Of a stretch of 64,000 nt of DNA, positions 35,424 through 48,500 are shown in pieces. The notes beneath the pieces were generated by a model. The model was given only the letters and a program-made list of their open reading frames with translations, did not search any database and was not told the DNA's origin. The stretch's first letter is position 1. Each line of letters begins with the position of its first letter. The stretch lies in NCBI GenBank assembly GCA_950295325.1, contig OX485803.1:75035554-75099553 (forward strand), written 5' to 3'. The translations under genes were made by a program, and so were the position numbers. Origin of the DNA: Polytrichum commune (taxonomy: Eukaryota; Streptophyta; Polytrichopsida; Polytrichales; Polytrichaceae).

Positions 35424-37230
35424 GGCTATGGACTGGGATTTCTGAAAGCAACCGCTAAAGGCTATGGCCTGATTCTAGGAGGTGCCAGGGGAGAATATAG
35501 TCCATTGTCTTCCAGAAAGGACTCTCTTCTTTTTGTGTGTGATACAACTTTGGAGAGGAAAGTGAAGTGTGTGACTGGGAGAGGATAGAAGTCATTTTTT
35601 TAGTGTTGGATATCTGTAAGAGATTTACAGATTCTCGAGGAGTGATTCCTCGGTTATTTTCAGGCGATAATCTGATTATTTATTCGACTATAATTCCCAA
35701 TCCAGGGTGTATAACTGGATTGTGATCTGTATTTGTTTAGGCCATTGTCTGTTTAGCAGAGTTGTAGTCCTTGGCCAATATCTGAATATACTCTTTTTGA
35801 ATTCTACTAAATATTAAATATGTCGTGAGTGAGTTATGAAATTATAGGCTATAATCTGATGGAATCTGATGGGAAATTGATTGTGGAACAAAATGTAATT
35901 TCAATCAATGGGTTGTGTGTGAGTATGAAGGTAATTGCACATATGTTGGTCTCATCTCATGCACTTGTCGAATTGTACAAGGACATTCTCATATGGTTGT
36001 TTCTGGAAGTTTGATCACCGCATAATTAACTTATGTATGATGAGTGAATAAAATTGATCGATGAATTGAGAATGGGGAAGATTGTCTGATAGATATGTGA
36101 CGATGAATTATCGAGAGAATACAGATTGTGTTCGAGGGCCATAGGCTGATTAAATTTACATTTATAAAGCTGAGTGTTTGCGCAGTTTCCATGTAGGCAT
36201 CATTCGACTAAACCAGAAATCCTCATTCTGGAAGTTGCGAGAATTGATTTTCTGTAAATGAATATCTGGTTCATTGGAAATGAAAAGGACTGATACATTT
36301 ATCTGAAACTGTTTGCATAAGTAGAAAGGCCATAGTCTGTGTTCAATAACATTGATCTCGAAATGAAATTAATACGTATCTAGGCAATTGTCTGATTTAT
36401 CTTGTTGATATGAAGCTATGTTTAATTTCTGTAATTATGAGGCAATTGGCTGCGAGGAAGAAGGGCTGTGATTTTAGTTGTAGAGCGGGTATCAAGTAAC
36501 TCTAAGAGTCCAGGCCATAGTCGAGTGATATTACAGGGGGAGCCTGTTGCAGTGTAACTGGTGGACATCAACCGAATGGTTGAGTGAAGGCAATAGACTT
36601 CAAAGGGTAATCTGAACCTGTTTCCGAAGCCGAACAGACTTGACTATTGGTGACCTGGCAAGTAAGCGTGATGTTTACATATAAGATGAAGAAGTAAAGT
36701 AAACTTAATCTGAACCTAAAATGAAATAAACTTAATTTTTAATTGAATTACGCGAATGTACCGGACAATAATCTCATGATGGGTTAATGAAATAAAAGTA
36801 TGAATAATATTGGTTGAACAATAACTTGCTGAAATTGAACTCTTAAGCACAACCGGGGTGGGGTTATGACTTGGGTAATATGAAATATTACTACATATAT
36901 GTGGTTTGGCCTATTGCTGCAATCCGAGGATGCTCCAGTTGATTTGACTAAGCCAAAGTAAGGACTATTGTCAGACGGCCTAATTTAAATGCGAAGATTA
37001 ATTAAAGAATTTCGACAACCCCGAAGGGATGACAACACCGCAACTTTCAAAGTTTCATTAAAAGGATTAATTAAATACCAGACTATGGACGATATCAAAG
37101 GGCCTTCGACTTTGATAAGCAAGACTGAAATGGGTTACTTTTGCAAATGACTATTGACAATGGCGAGCCCTATGATTGTGCACCGCACTTGGTCCAATTA
37201 AAATGAACTCATTGCCAGACTATTGACCGG
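35424..37230. repeat. Array of a degenerate motif, consensus GGCYATARTCTGATT
   Basis: Forward matches start near 35,424, 35,460, 35,663, 35,740, 35,773, 35,847, 36,137, 36,328, 36,383, 36,441 and 36,513, with weaker ones near 36,590 and 36,758. Toward the right, the motif appears in reverse (CCAGACTATGGAC at 37,079 and CCAGACTATTGACC at 37,214). There is no coding region. The layout resembles the subterminal binding-site arrays of large DNA transposons, but no ends were fixed. Confidence 0.6.
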
Positions 37231-37479
37231 GAACTTAGAGTGAGGTGTGAGACTGTCACATTTGCATGTACTGACTTGGAGAGGCTTTTAGAGTTGTTAT
37301 CCCTTACCCGTAATCCCATTGTCATCCACAATCCAAAATGAAGTGAAATAACCTTGTGTTTTTCCTAATGATCCTTATCTAAGACACCTAGATGATATAG
37401 AAATCATCTTTTAAGTCTTCCCTGATTGTTTCCCTGGGTTTGTTCCTATCCAAAAAACTAATTACAACAATCACCAACA

Positions 37480-38152
37480 CGTTATGTAAACCTATCACTA
37501 CTTTTCATTCCTTGTAAATGTTTTTGAGCATTTAGATTTACAATGCTGCAAATACTATCACTTACTAAGTGATTTTTCCATGCAAACTTCAACTATCCAT
37601 TTCACTACAAAATGTTAAGATGCAAAATATACCAAACGTGGTAAGTGTTTCATTACAAAAATGTAAGTTGGGATGACTATATTTGTAACTCATTCATAAG
37701 AAGTGTTTAGAAAAGATGCCACAATGACATAAATACCATTTTGACACTAAATACGATATTTTAGTCTCATACAATATTTAAAGTACAATAAATATTATAT
37801 TTAGTGTCATATGACATTTTGTGTCACAATGATAATGTTTCTAATGACACTTCTTATTAATAAGTTTACAAAGACTCTCACCCAACTTACTTTTAGTTCA
37901 TCTACTTTTGGTATATTCTACATCCTAACATTTTTGTGATGAAATATTATCATGAATGACTGAAATTTGAATGGAAAGTCACTTAGTAAGTCACAATAAT
38001 TGTAACATTGTAAATCTATAATGCCCATTTTTTTTCCAAGGAATGACATATAATGTTAAGTTTACAATTAGTATTGGTGACACTACATAGGCGATTTGCA
38101 ATTAGTATTGAGCAAGACAAATAGAATTTGTGACACTAAATACAATAGTTAG
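37480..38152. mobile_element. Foldback-like element (family J), long inverted repeats
   Basis: The left half (37,500-37,700) and right half (37,860-38,060) are inverted copies over about 200 bases. Shared blocks include AGATTTACAATG, CACTTACTAAGTGA, TTTCCATNCAAA, ACAAAAATGTTA and ATATACCAAA. It is noncoding. Its right end is interrupted by the PIF-like insertion at 38,153. A second copy flanks the LINE at 31,560-34,080. Confidence 0.7.
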
Positions 38153-39284
38153 GGGCGGTTTACACTATGGACCATGAAGTTGGACTAGGGCTCTGCAAGG
38201 CAACTGATTGGCTGTTGAAGTTCTCCCGTGACAACTTCGGTTTACACTAAGGAAAAAATGGCAAAGGGACCATGGAGGTCGAGGTCCCCAAAATATAAAT
38301 TTTAAGGCCTAATAAATGCACTGACATGGTCCAACGGGTTTTGCGGTGAGAGAGGCAAGAGAGGTGGTCTGGTAGGAAAAGGCAAGGGCCCATGTCAGAG
38401 AAATACCATTTCAATAAATTTTTAATGAATCTACCTTTTAAGCGCCTTAATTATACCATAGCCCATGAGACATACCAACACTACCTTGCCCTACCCCTTA
38501 AAATGGCTCACACGTGTTTCACCAAACAATGCTGGACATCTAGAACTCAAGAATTCAAGTGCAGATTTGTTTTTTTGGTCTACCAAATGCAATGTTTGGA
38601 ATTTTGGGGCTTGTAATATACTGTTGGAAAGTTCTTGAAAATACCTTTCCAACGGTATATTACACACCCCAAAATGCTTACAAAGTACGGTTGCAAAACA
38701 AAAAACAAAAAATCTGTAGTGGTTTAGTGACTGTAGATCAGGGTAGTCAAAAGAAGTGCAATGGGAAATCTTCTAACATTAATTATCAAAGAATTGAAAT
38801 TTAGTGTTGAGCAAGGTTGGGTGGTAACAACATTAAATATAATCAAACACTAAATATCCTATTTAGTGTTGTGACAACACAAGGTACATGTCACATGTAA
38901 ATTACATTGAGCATGTACAAATTGAATTGCTCATTTTATTTTATTTAAAAAAAATTGTTGTGAGAAGATTTGCAAGCCACATCTTCGACACATTTAACAA
39001 GAAGTGAAGACAAGTGAAGCCCAAGAGAAGACAAGGAATGATCAAACTTCATTTTTTTTCAAGATTGCCCTTTTTGGGCATGTATTAAAAAAATCAGCAC
39101 CTTCACTTTTTGGTGTGTGGTCATTCCTCTTGGTCCACATTCGGTTTACACCTAGTGAGGGGCCCAACGGCTTTGTAAATCAAATTTTTTAGAACTCGGA
39201 CCATGAAATGTAGACCAAATACTCATACCGCGGAATAAGGCATCTTATGTGGGAACGGTTCATGGTCTATGGTGTAAATCGCCC
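38153..39284. mobile_element. PIF/Harbinger-like element B, TTA target duplication
   Basis: The left end is GGGGCGGTTTACACTATGGA. The right end, reverse complemented, is GGGGCGATTTACACCATAGA. Both continue into CCATGAA. TTA precedes the left end and follows the right end. The sister family J copy has an uninterrupted sequence at the matching point (ATATTCAGTGTAG near 34,070), which supports the insertion point. No transposase frame remains. It contains the hairpin at 38,601-38,675. Confidence 0.85.
38601..38675. repeat. Compact hairpin, 31-base arms
   Basis: The arms are ATTTTGGGGCTTGTAATATA extended by CTGTTGGAAAG, and its near-complement ending at 38,675, separated by a 13-base loop. There are about three mismatches. 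Size and pairing resemble a small-RNA precursor, but nothing in the sequence shows expression. Confidence 0.7.
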
Positions 39285-39289
39285 CTTAG

Positions 39290-40448
39290 TGTAGTGTTTC
39301 TTTTTGCCTCTAAATGGTTCCCCTAACCTCCAAAGGATTTAAAGTAAGACTCTTTGGTGTAACTTAGTCAAACTATGGGGTGGCAGCCTTTGAGTGCTGA
39401 CCGAAAAGCTGACTGTTGACCAAATCCACACTAATAACTTATACTAAACATCTAAACTTTTACAGAGGCTCTAAAATTGGTGTGCCATGTTAATTATGAG
39501 AGAGGAATTATCGTATACACCCTAACCTCTATAATATCATCCCTTGTAGTGTCACTCCCTCTCTTATATCCCAAAACCCTAGAAAATGGATGTGCTTAGT
39601 TGAAATCTCCCTCCTTGATGTCACATTTCTCTCTCATATATCATGGGTTTTTGACATTAAAATAGTCCACCAAAGACATCAAACCTCATGCGCACACGCA
39701 ATCACATTGTCATTATTGTCATTATTGCAATGTTGACTTTGTGTTAGTCCATACTACCACATGCTACACTGATTCTCTAGTATCACGCATCCATGTTAAC
39801 AAATACAAAACTCCTTAATATCATGTGCCCTTTGGTTGCGACAAGCATGATATTAGGGAAGTTAAAGTGTACATTACAAGAGTACCTCATTCATCCAACA
39901 TAGAAGCTTTGAAATAGCATGTAGCCCAGAGTTGATTTGACATTGGAATTAGCTTTGAAGACCCCAATCCGTGTACTCGAGGTCATTTGACATGAATTGA
40001 CAAAAAACCTATTGGGGGTCAAGGCTTTATGTTGGATGGGTGAGAGGTATGCTTGCATATGATAATTCCTTTATCCTGTTAATTAGAGCACAATCTTCAT
40101 GACCTATCATGTATCAACACATGTCATATGGACCTTGTTTACACTACTTATGGAAAATATTTTGGGCTTACTCAATATTTGACTTCCTTACAATCGGCTA
40201 TTGTATAGCCCACAATATACACCATCACCAATAAAAAATAACGTGGAACCTAATACTTGAGGAAATTAATTTTGCATCAAATTCTCCACATCTACATTAT
40301 TTGTAATAATTAAAGATTTACAAAAATCCTAATCTATAGAATATAACATTTGACATCTTGGCGATTTATGGGGAAATGGCGATATTCAAGTTTATTGAAC
40401 TCTGCTTTTGGAGGTATATTATACATTTGAACCTTAGATTTGAAATCA
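39290..40448. other. Noncoding stretch
   Basis: No gene or clear repeat boundary was seen. Confidence 0.4.
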
Positions 40449-40449
40449 A

Positions 40450-40608
40450 CATAACATTACTCATACTCACTTCTTGTTCACTGGGCCCTTTGAATATAAC
40501 AGTCAGATGCTCAGAAAGCTAAGTGTCCTGCTCAACTTTCTAAGCATCCGACTGTTATATTCCAGGGGCCCACTAAATGAGAAGTGAGTCATGAGTAATG
40601 TTATAGAC
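40450..40608. mobile_element. MITE, CATAAC-TIR type
   Basis: About 160 bp, almost wholly an inverted repeat. The left runs CATAACATTACTCATACTCA to GGGCCC then AATATAACAGTC. The right is its inverse, with minor mismatches. It shares the plan of the element at 20,213-21,935. Confidence 0.8.
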
Positions 40609-41375
40609 CAGAGTAGATGATTATGGATTGAATTTCATGTTGTTGGAAGTCTCCTAAATACAAACTATTATCCATCAAATAGAAAAATTATAATCTACAA
40701 CGTAGACCTCCAATATAAATATTGTGGGTTGGAATGTAGTGTGCACCCACTATAATCTACTAGATGTTTTTAGTGTTGGTTTCTTCATTCATAGTGTGGC
40801 CCATAGTATTTGCCATAAACTGATAGTTACCACCCAATGAGTGTAATGATTAATTTGGGTTGATGTTGAATAAATTGGGCCATAGTACATCAAGTGTTTA
40901 GTATTGTCCAAACATTGCTTTGAAATTGGGAAGGTTTCAATATGTCAAATTAGAGAATGAATGATAATTAATCTCACCAAAATGAGCTTAGAGCCCAATT
41001 TACCCACAAAACTACCATTTTTCCCATCCATTGATGTTGCCCATCAAATTTTTGACATACCATGATAATTTTGGTTGTGTAACTCTTGTTGATCCACACC
41101 ATTTTTGAGTCCAAAAATAGGAATATAGAATCAATCTCCACACATTCAAAATTAGGAATATGGAATCAACAATTTCTATACGTACCTGAATTACCAACAT
41201 GGGTTGGAGTGTAGATATCATAATATAAATGGAATACCAAAATATCAATATTTAAAATTTTGTATTCTTATAGTGCTCTATTAATAATTTGTTAACTTAT
41301 AGGACACATTAAATCTTCAATTCACACATTAAATATAGTGGGCCACGGTATTAGGTATGAACATGCATAAGACAA
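40609..41375. other. Noncoding stretch
   Basis: AT-rich; no gene seen. I looked here for missing ATG11 C-terminal exons on the minus strand and found no match. Confidence 0.4.
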
Positions 41376-41379
41376 GTGA

Positions 41380-42395
41380 CCACATGGGGCACACATACCA
41401 TGAATGGGACAAAGTGTGGACTTAAGCAATTTTGAGGGTCTCATCGAATGTGCTCAGTTGTCGATGATGTCGTTTTGCTCTCTACATCAACAACAAGACT
41501 TACAAAGACTCATAGTGGGCACCTTTTGAGTTCATTCCTCCCCTAATGGGTTACTTTGAGCAATCAAGTAAAAGGCGACAAATTGCAAGTATAAAAGCCT
41601 TGATGGCCACCTTAAGGAAAGAAGCAGTAGCTGGAGTCACATGTTGGGACCTCAAATCCCACCTATTCAAGGTATGGTGTTTCCAATTTCCACATGACTT
41701 GAAAACCTCTCTTTGGAAGGTTTTGAGGAGGGCACGAATATACGTGTGATATCTCACATCAAAGTGTGCTCTTTGACAACCTACCATATTTTGTTGGTCA
41801 AATTTGGTGAACTTCCCATGGAATTATATGCCCTTACACTAATTGTAGGTTGATTGTCAATAACGGCTTGTGCAACTTTCCTCCTCTTGGTTAGTCAATC
41901 AAGCAACCTCACTTGACACTTTGACAAACAAGGATTTGACACCTGACACAAGTTGACAACCATGTGGAAGGCATCATGGGCTCTATCTCAATGGGAAACT
42001 CATGACAACTCAACACCAACAAAATTCACATTTGACCGCATTGAAGCTCATTCCATCTCTTTAGGAAGAAACTAGATTACCTCCACCTCAATGATTTTCT
42101 TGAATATGAATGTGAATTGTACATGAAGCAATCATTGACACCACCCCAACGCACCTCGAATCACAGACTTGCTATTCAAATTGGAAGGTGGTTGATATCC
42201 GTATCTCTAGGGATGATAGATCATGCTACTTTTGCTCTTATAATGTAGCTATAATTGAGGCACACTTGAGTGTCCCCTATACAACCCCAATTAGAGATAA
42301 CTTTCAATCACAATTTGAGAATTTAGGAATCATTTCAACTCATCATGTTCAATGGGCTCATATCCACTGATCCCATTTTGACCACCTATATGGCA
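41380..42395 (+). pseudogene. Reverse transcriptase C-terminal relic (non-LTR type)
   Basis: Broken plus-strand frames read a catalytic-box remnant VVDDVVLLST near 41,455. Then come SHIKVCSLTTYHILL, KFGELPMELYAL and SNHRLAIQIGRW, and a Cys/His-type CHFCSYNV-like segment with a CPLYN-like end. This order is that of the end of an endonuclease/reverse transcriptase polyprotein. Many stops and shifts are present. It ends about 150 bases from the last ATG11 exon, in the opposite orientation. Confidence 0.65.
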
Positions 42396-42543
42396 CCGTG
42401 ATGCATCCCTCTGAAAGAAGTGTGATCCGCTAACAACCGTTTTGTACAAGAGTGGCGGTTGGATAATAACAGTGTAGGTTGTATGCAGTTTTTGTTTATC
42501 TTTTGACACCACCAGGTTCTGAAATCAAAGCCATGTTTTGGGT

Positions 42544-45500
42544 TCAAAGCCGCATTTTTTCAAGCTCTTTGCTCAAAAATTGTTGACTGGCCTCAGCACG
42601 CTTACACCGGTCAAAAAGCTCGCTTCGTTGCTGCACCAATGTCCCAACCCTCTCTGCCAGAACCTGTATTGCCTTCCGAAACTCAACTTCACTGCTGTCA
42701 CCCCCACTGCCACCAAAAAGCTCAACACAAATAACAGTAAGTCCTATGGGATCAGTGAGACATGATTTGCCCTTAATCCTTAAGGTAGACGTGTGTTATT
42801 TGGATACTTTTCTCTCTGCACACCCTTCTTGTAGGATATGAAACATGGAATTAGTAGAGAAATATACTCATAGTTGACAATGATGATCAAAACGTATGTA
42901 TTTCCATCCAAGGGTATCCATGCTGCATATTTGAACTGAAAGCTTCAATAACATCAAGGTATTCAACCGATTGGAAAAATGCAGTTGGGAAACAAGTAGA
43001 TAGTCAGTTTTGCATTATTAGCTAAAAATGGAACTATCTAGCTTAAATTTAAGTTTTTGTGCATGGAGAGGCCCAGTCTGGACCTCTCAGACGTTTAAGG
43101 TTAGAATTCTGAATCTGTAATGCAATGCTTGTCCACTATCTGCAGGACACAGGGCTTAACCCCTATACGTACGAGAGGCCCTCTTGATGCACAAAACATG
43201 TACCTATTTAAGCTACGTACTTCCATTTTGAACAAATTGTGTCAAATGTGGCTGTATCCAAAATTCACTCATTCTTAAAGTGCACTTTTCAAGTTAGTAG
43301 AAAATCTGGATGTGATTGAATACTTGGGTTCAAATACACAGGTCGGGGTGCCCTTGGTTGCAAATACATACTTGGTCATCAATGTCCTATATTAGTATGC
43401 TTTTATTTTCCCCTTGACATAAGATAGTGTACTAAATAACGTTTCAATCCCATAAATAAATACATAGATACAATGATTTTAAAACTTGGTGAGGCTTGTA
43501 GAAATTGTGCATATTGGTGATAGAAGTCCTTTAAGTTAGGGCAAGTATCAACAGGTCAACATTAAGAATCTTTAGCCGAACACGAGATCATTGACCGATC
43601 AAGCCATTGCAGGAATTTAACCCATGCAAATAATCATCACAAATTTCCAAAGGGTGGTGTCTCATGTAATTATTAACTTAGAAATTAAACCTACTGGTTA
43701 TAATGTAATTTATCTGACAATCTATGCACTATTATTATGTAACCATCTGTTTTGTAGTAGCATAAAGTAGCACATATTGAAGAAAATACCTAAATCATAC
43801 AGTTCTAAAGCACTACTCAAGAATTTGTGTTGTCATTTCATCATTTGGTTTTTTCTAAATGATAATTGTGCCTCTGAAAGTTTGTGATGATGTCCCCTGA
43901 TTAAACCCTAAATCCAGGCCAAGGGAAGAAGATAGGCACCTAGAATTTGAAACTGAAAGAGTTCGCAGAGAGTCAAGGAAGCTGGAAGGTGATCCTGCAA
44001 CAGCAACTTTGAATCGCTCCATCAAACCCCGCAAGCGAACACTGGATGTTCGTAGAGCATTGTACTCAGCTGCCCTACGATTGGCAGCGCAAAGATTTGT
44101 CCGTGCCTCCTCACGTGCCTCATGAAGCCGGTTTTCCAAGTGTGCGCAGTTCAGCTATCATGAAAAAAGAAGCATAAATCATCAGCATTTTGACATTAAA
44201 AAATGCATAAAGAAAGGATCTCACCCAGTCATCCACAAGAGCTATGTAAAGTTCAGGAACTCTTTACTGCTCAGAAATCAGAGACGCCCCAACTTATCGG
44301 ATGGAGCAGGTTTTGATTACGACAGCAGTTTGCGATTGTAATTTGGTGGTAAAGTCCAGGACCAACTACCACATATATAAATGTTTGTATTGACATTCGT
44401 TATACTGAGCATCAACTGTGGAACTCGATTGACTTAGTGACAAATTCGCCTATTTAGATGAAATATATAAAGTAATCTGTTTCTATTACGTTTGTTGTGC
44501 TTTAATGGGCCCTCACATTAACATACAAGAAGAGCCTGCTGACACCACCAAGGTACTACCCTGAAGCCAATGTTGCAAGTATCTCGGTTCAACCCAGGTA
44601 TCAATAAGCATATGTGTAGTGGTAAAAGATCCCTGACCCAAATAGTATCACATCCTTCAATGTCAGCATTGATACCCACTTGATCTCCATGGTATCACCT
44701 ATATACCCATGAACATTTTATAAATATTTTCAATATAACGACCTCCCAGATATCACAATTTAAGTTCTCACAATCTCCCAACCCACTAGTATACAAGAAC
44801 CAAATACCCGTGCAACACTGCCTGAAACCCTTCCAAAAACCAATAGTTGTATGCTTTCCAGAGAGATAAAGATGTCTTCAATGGTTACTTTTTCATGTTT
44901 GCAACGATTCACAACTCTGATGTGCAAACTTTAAATTTTGGCTGATCCACAAATGTGGATGGAGTAGCCAGGTTCAATTGCAGAGAAATTTGGAGTCCAC
45001 CCTGAATTCATGTGAGATTCCAAAGGCCACAGCCAGCGCCCTCCCCCCCCTCCCCCCCCCCCTCCCCCCCTCTGAAATAAAAATAAATAAAACTAATGTT
45101 GACTATTGAGTCTAGAATGGTTGACAAATTTGAACACACAGTCCAATCTCTATTGAACACATGTCTTTTTAGTGTCCATTCTTAGATCCACATTGAAATA
45201 TAGGTGTACATGAAAGATAAGTAGCTGTGTTAGGCCTGCTTACATTACAAAATGTTATTTTGTAAAGCGTAAAGAAAGAAAGAAAGAAAGATGATGTGGG
45301 GCATGAATAGTGCACCTGGGCCTCAGTTAAAAGATTCTCAGTGCTTTCAAGGTCTGTACGCAAGTGCCCAATCTCTGCCAACACATTCGTCAACCTCTCG
45401 TCCAAGATTTCGCACTCCTGTGTTTTGTTCTGAAGAACAATCTGTGTTTCTTTTAACAGCAGTTCTGTATCATTCAAATCCTTGTCATCTGTGACTGCAT

Positions 45501-48500
45501 CTTTTGATCTATGTTCATCTTTTGCTTCGTCCAGCTCTTGGTCCTGTGGCAGTTCATTTGCAGGTCCACTTGCTTCCGGGACTTCATGTGGCTCTGTCCA
45601 AGAAACGTTCACCAGTCACTTTTCGCTTCAGTTTTGGCACTTTTGTCATTACAAATTAAACAAATTACGACTCAGGCCTACAAGGGTTATGCTACCTACC
45701 TATGACTCAGATACATAAGCAGCTCTGACAGGGCTTTTGTGATAGAGAGACCAACTCTCTGATATACTGGGCAACAATAAGCTATGTGGGTGTTCTTCGC
45801 TTAGTTTTTCATGTTCTCCACCTTCTGATGAGAAGATTTACATAACAAAACTCTTGTTGCATTAGCAAATCTATGATGTAGTATCAGCAAAAAACAGACC
45901 TATTTTGATGTAGTTATGATTATCAAAAGTGCACATGTGTTGATTCATTGAATGAATACATAGGTCCTCCCAATTGTGTTGCCGATTGAGTCTATAGTGG
46001 TTAATAAAATTTGAGGGAGTAGTCCAATCTCTTTTAAACATGTGTCTTGCTTGTGTCCGTTATTTGATCCACACCTAAGTACGAATAACTCTAATATAGG
46101 TGTTTAATTACCAAAAATAGCCGAATGTGGCCTGCATAACTTCGTAAAAATTGATATATAAATTTAAAAAATTTAAAAAAACCCACACTTAAGTTATAAT
46201 AATGAGACATTTGTAATGTTGAGATGTTACCAGTCATTGAAGCGGTAAGGGATTCTGCTGTTTGATCATTTTCCATCATGGCATCTGGTTTCCGAGCCTC
46301 CTCCATGGCTGCACCCAAGCAGCAGCACTCCTTGAGAAACATAGGTCGAGATGGGTAGGTGCAAAACTCCTGAGGCCACAGAAGTGTTGTTCCAATCTCT
46401 ACTGGACATATATACCTTCAAGTTGACAATACCAAACTCTTTGAACCAGCAACAAAATCTTGACATCCTATTGTTGCATCAAGTACTAAGTAAGGCCCGC
46501 GATATTCAATGGAGACCATGATACTCAAAGTAACCCCAACCCCCACAAGCATTTCCAGCTCTGACTTTCTTCCAGTAGTGAACATATACATAAAAGGGTG
46601 TTGTAATTAGAATCTTTGCACAGAGACTTGCAAAAGTGGTGTCATATTTGTCAATTACTAAAAACAAGATACAATTTAGATATCTTACTAGTCCCAACCA
46701 ACTACAGGTGAAGCAGCTACATTATTGGGTTTTATGTTGACCTGTACAATATGGGTTATTTTTTTTTTACATTATTTGTTTCAACAACTGGTACATACTA
46801 AAACAACTCAAACAAGCTCTCTCTAAAACCAGTGAACATAACACCTCTACCTGAAGGGTCACTCTTATTTTCCACATTTGCATCTGTGGTTTTCTCCTCT
46901 CGTGAAGAAGTTGTGGTGGTCCCATCACCTAACTCAGATCCGACGATGTCTTCAATATTGGTGTCCTCTTGTTTTTCCCTGGTTATCACCTCGCCGTCTG
47001 TGGCGCCTGTAACACTGCATTCTGTTGCAATTGCACTTAAAATACCTTCATCCATAGGCTCTGAAATTCCACCAGAAAGATTTAATCTATTAGCTAATTC
47101 CTCAGGTTGGGGTCCAGTGTTCTCAGATGTAATAGACTCCTCCAGCATTTGCTCTGGAGGTGCAATATGGTCTTTCCGTTCACAATGAGTAACATTTCTT
47201 TGTCGACTTTCAAGCCGTTGTTCAAGCTCTCGGATGCGATTCTCGTAAGACTTACATTGAGCCTGCAGACAAAAAAGGGATTAACATGATAGGTCTACAA
47301 TACAAGTGCTCTCTCCTCCAAGAGAACTACATTAGACATCTGATAAAATTCGTGTGGTGCTAATATTGGTGTGCCAAGTTCATAACTTGTCATGTAGCAC
47401 CAAGGGCCATGTGACACCCTCTCTAGTTGCCACCCAATAATTTGCTGCACAATTAATATGGGTCGTTGATGAATAGTGTGGGCTACACTAAATCAGATGT
47501 TTAATGTACCTACACATCCACAGCAATGGAAAGTTCTCACTCTAACTTAATATGTGTGAAATTGGTATTCCTGGATAGGCGATGTCTTTTGTATCCATTT
47601 CTAGAGTTTCAGGTCATGTGCACCCAGGATATTTCCAAATCTATGGAGAATTATGGCCCTTCTGACAAACTTAGGTCTGTTCACCGATAGAGTTTTTCAC
47701 AAGATTATAAACCAGCAACTAACCATAGGAGGTGCTCTTCTGTAACTTCTCACTCCTCCATCACGAGTTCTTTACATAAGCTAAAGATGTGTCAACCATT
47801 GTATTGGCATAGCCAGGTAGCAGGACTAGCCTCCAAATTTGGACTATTAATAACTTGAAAATAATTAATCAAGAACCACGTCAAGACCAACAACAGTTCT
47901 CAAGGGGATAATACATTCTGCACAAAACCAGATTCAACTAGTGAATATCGTCATTAGTCACATCAACAGGGATATGATACTAACCTCTTGTTTGACAATT
48001 ATTTCGTGCAAGTGCTTTGCATGATCATCCTTGAGTTTCAGAGCTTCTGCCGTTTTACGTGCTGCGGCAGGGTTGACACCCTCGAGCCTCTCACCACCAT
48101 CAACAAACTCCGAATCGGCACCCAGTTCATCGTTCAACTCAAAGTCAGGATCAAGGTTACAAAGCATTGCTACAGCTGCTGCAAGCTCTGATTTTAACCA
48201 AGCATTTTCCACTTCAAGGTTACTAGTCCCAGTAATATCCTCTCCCCCTAATAGGCCCTCCTTGAAATCTGGTTCTTGGATCCCTTCAGATTCCACTGCA
48301 CCTGCACCTGCATTAATAAAAGTGTACAAAAATGAGCCACCGTGTGATGGTTTGCTCACATTTTAAGAGTCTTAAAAGTATCACTCTTTTTAACTGAACA
48401 CCTATATTTGAGTGGTATTAAGCTGGGCTCCTAGTTAAGAATGGACACAAAAAAAGGAACACTTCTTATGATGAGATTGGACTATGTGCTCAAAATATAG

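Noticed and set aside
44590-44700. Possible third SINE (GGTTCAACCC near 44,600)
   Set aside because: No poly(A) or tandem tail and no target duplication could be found.
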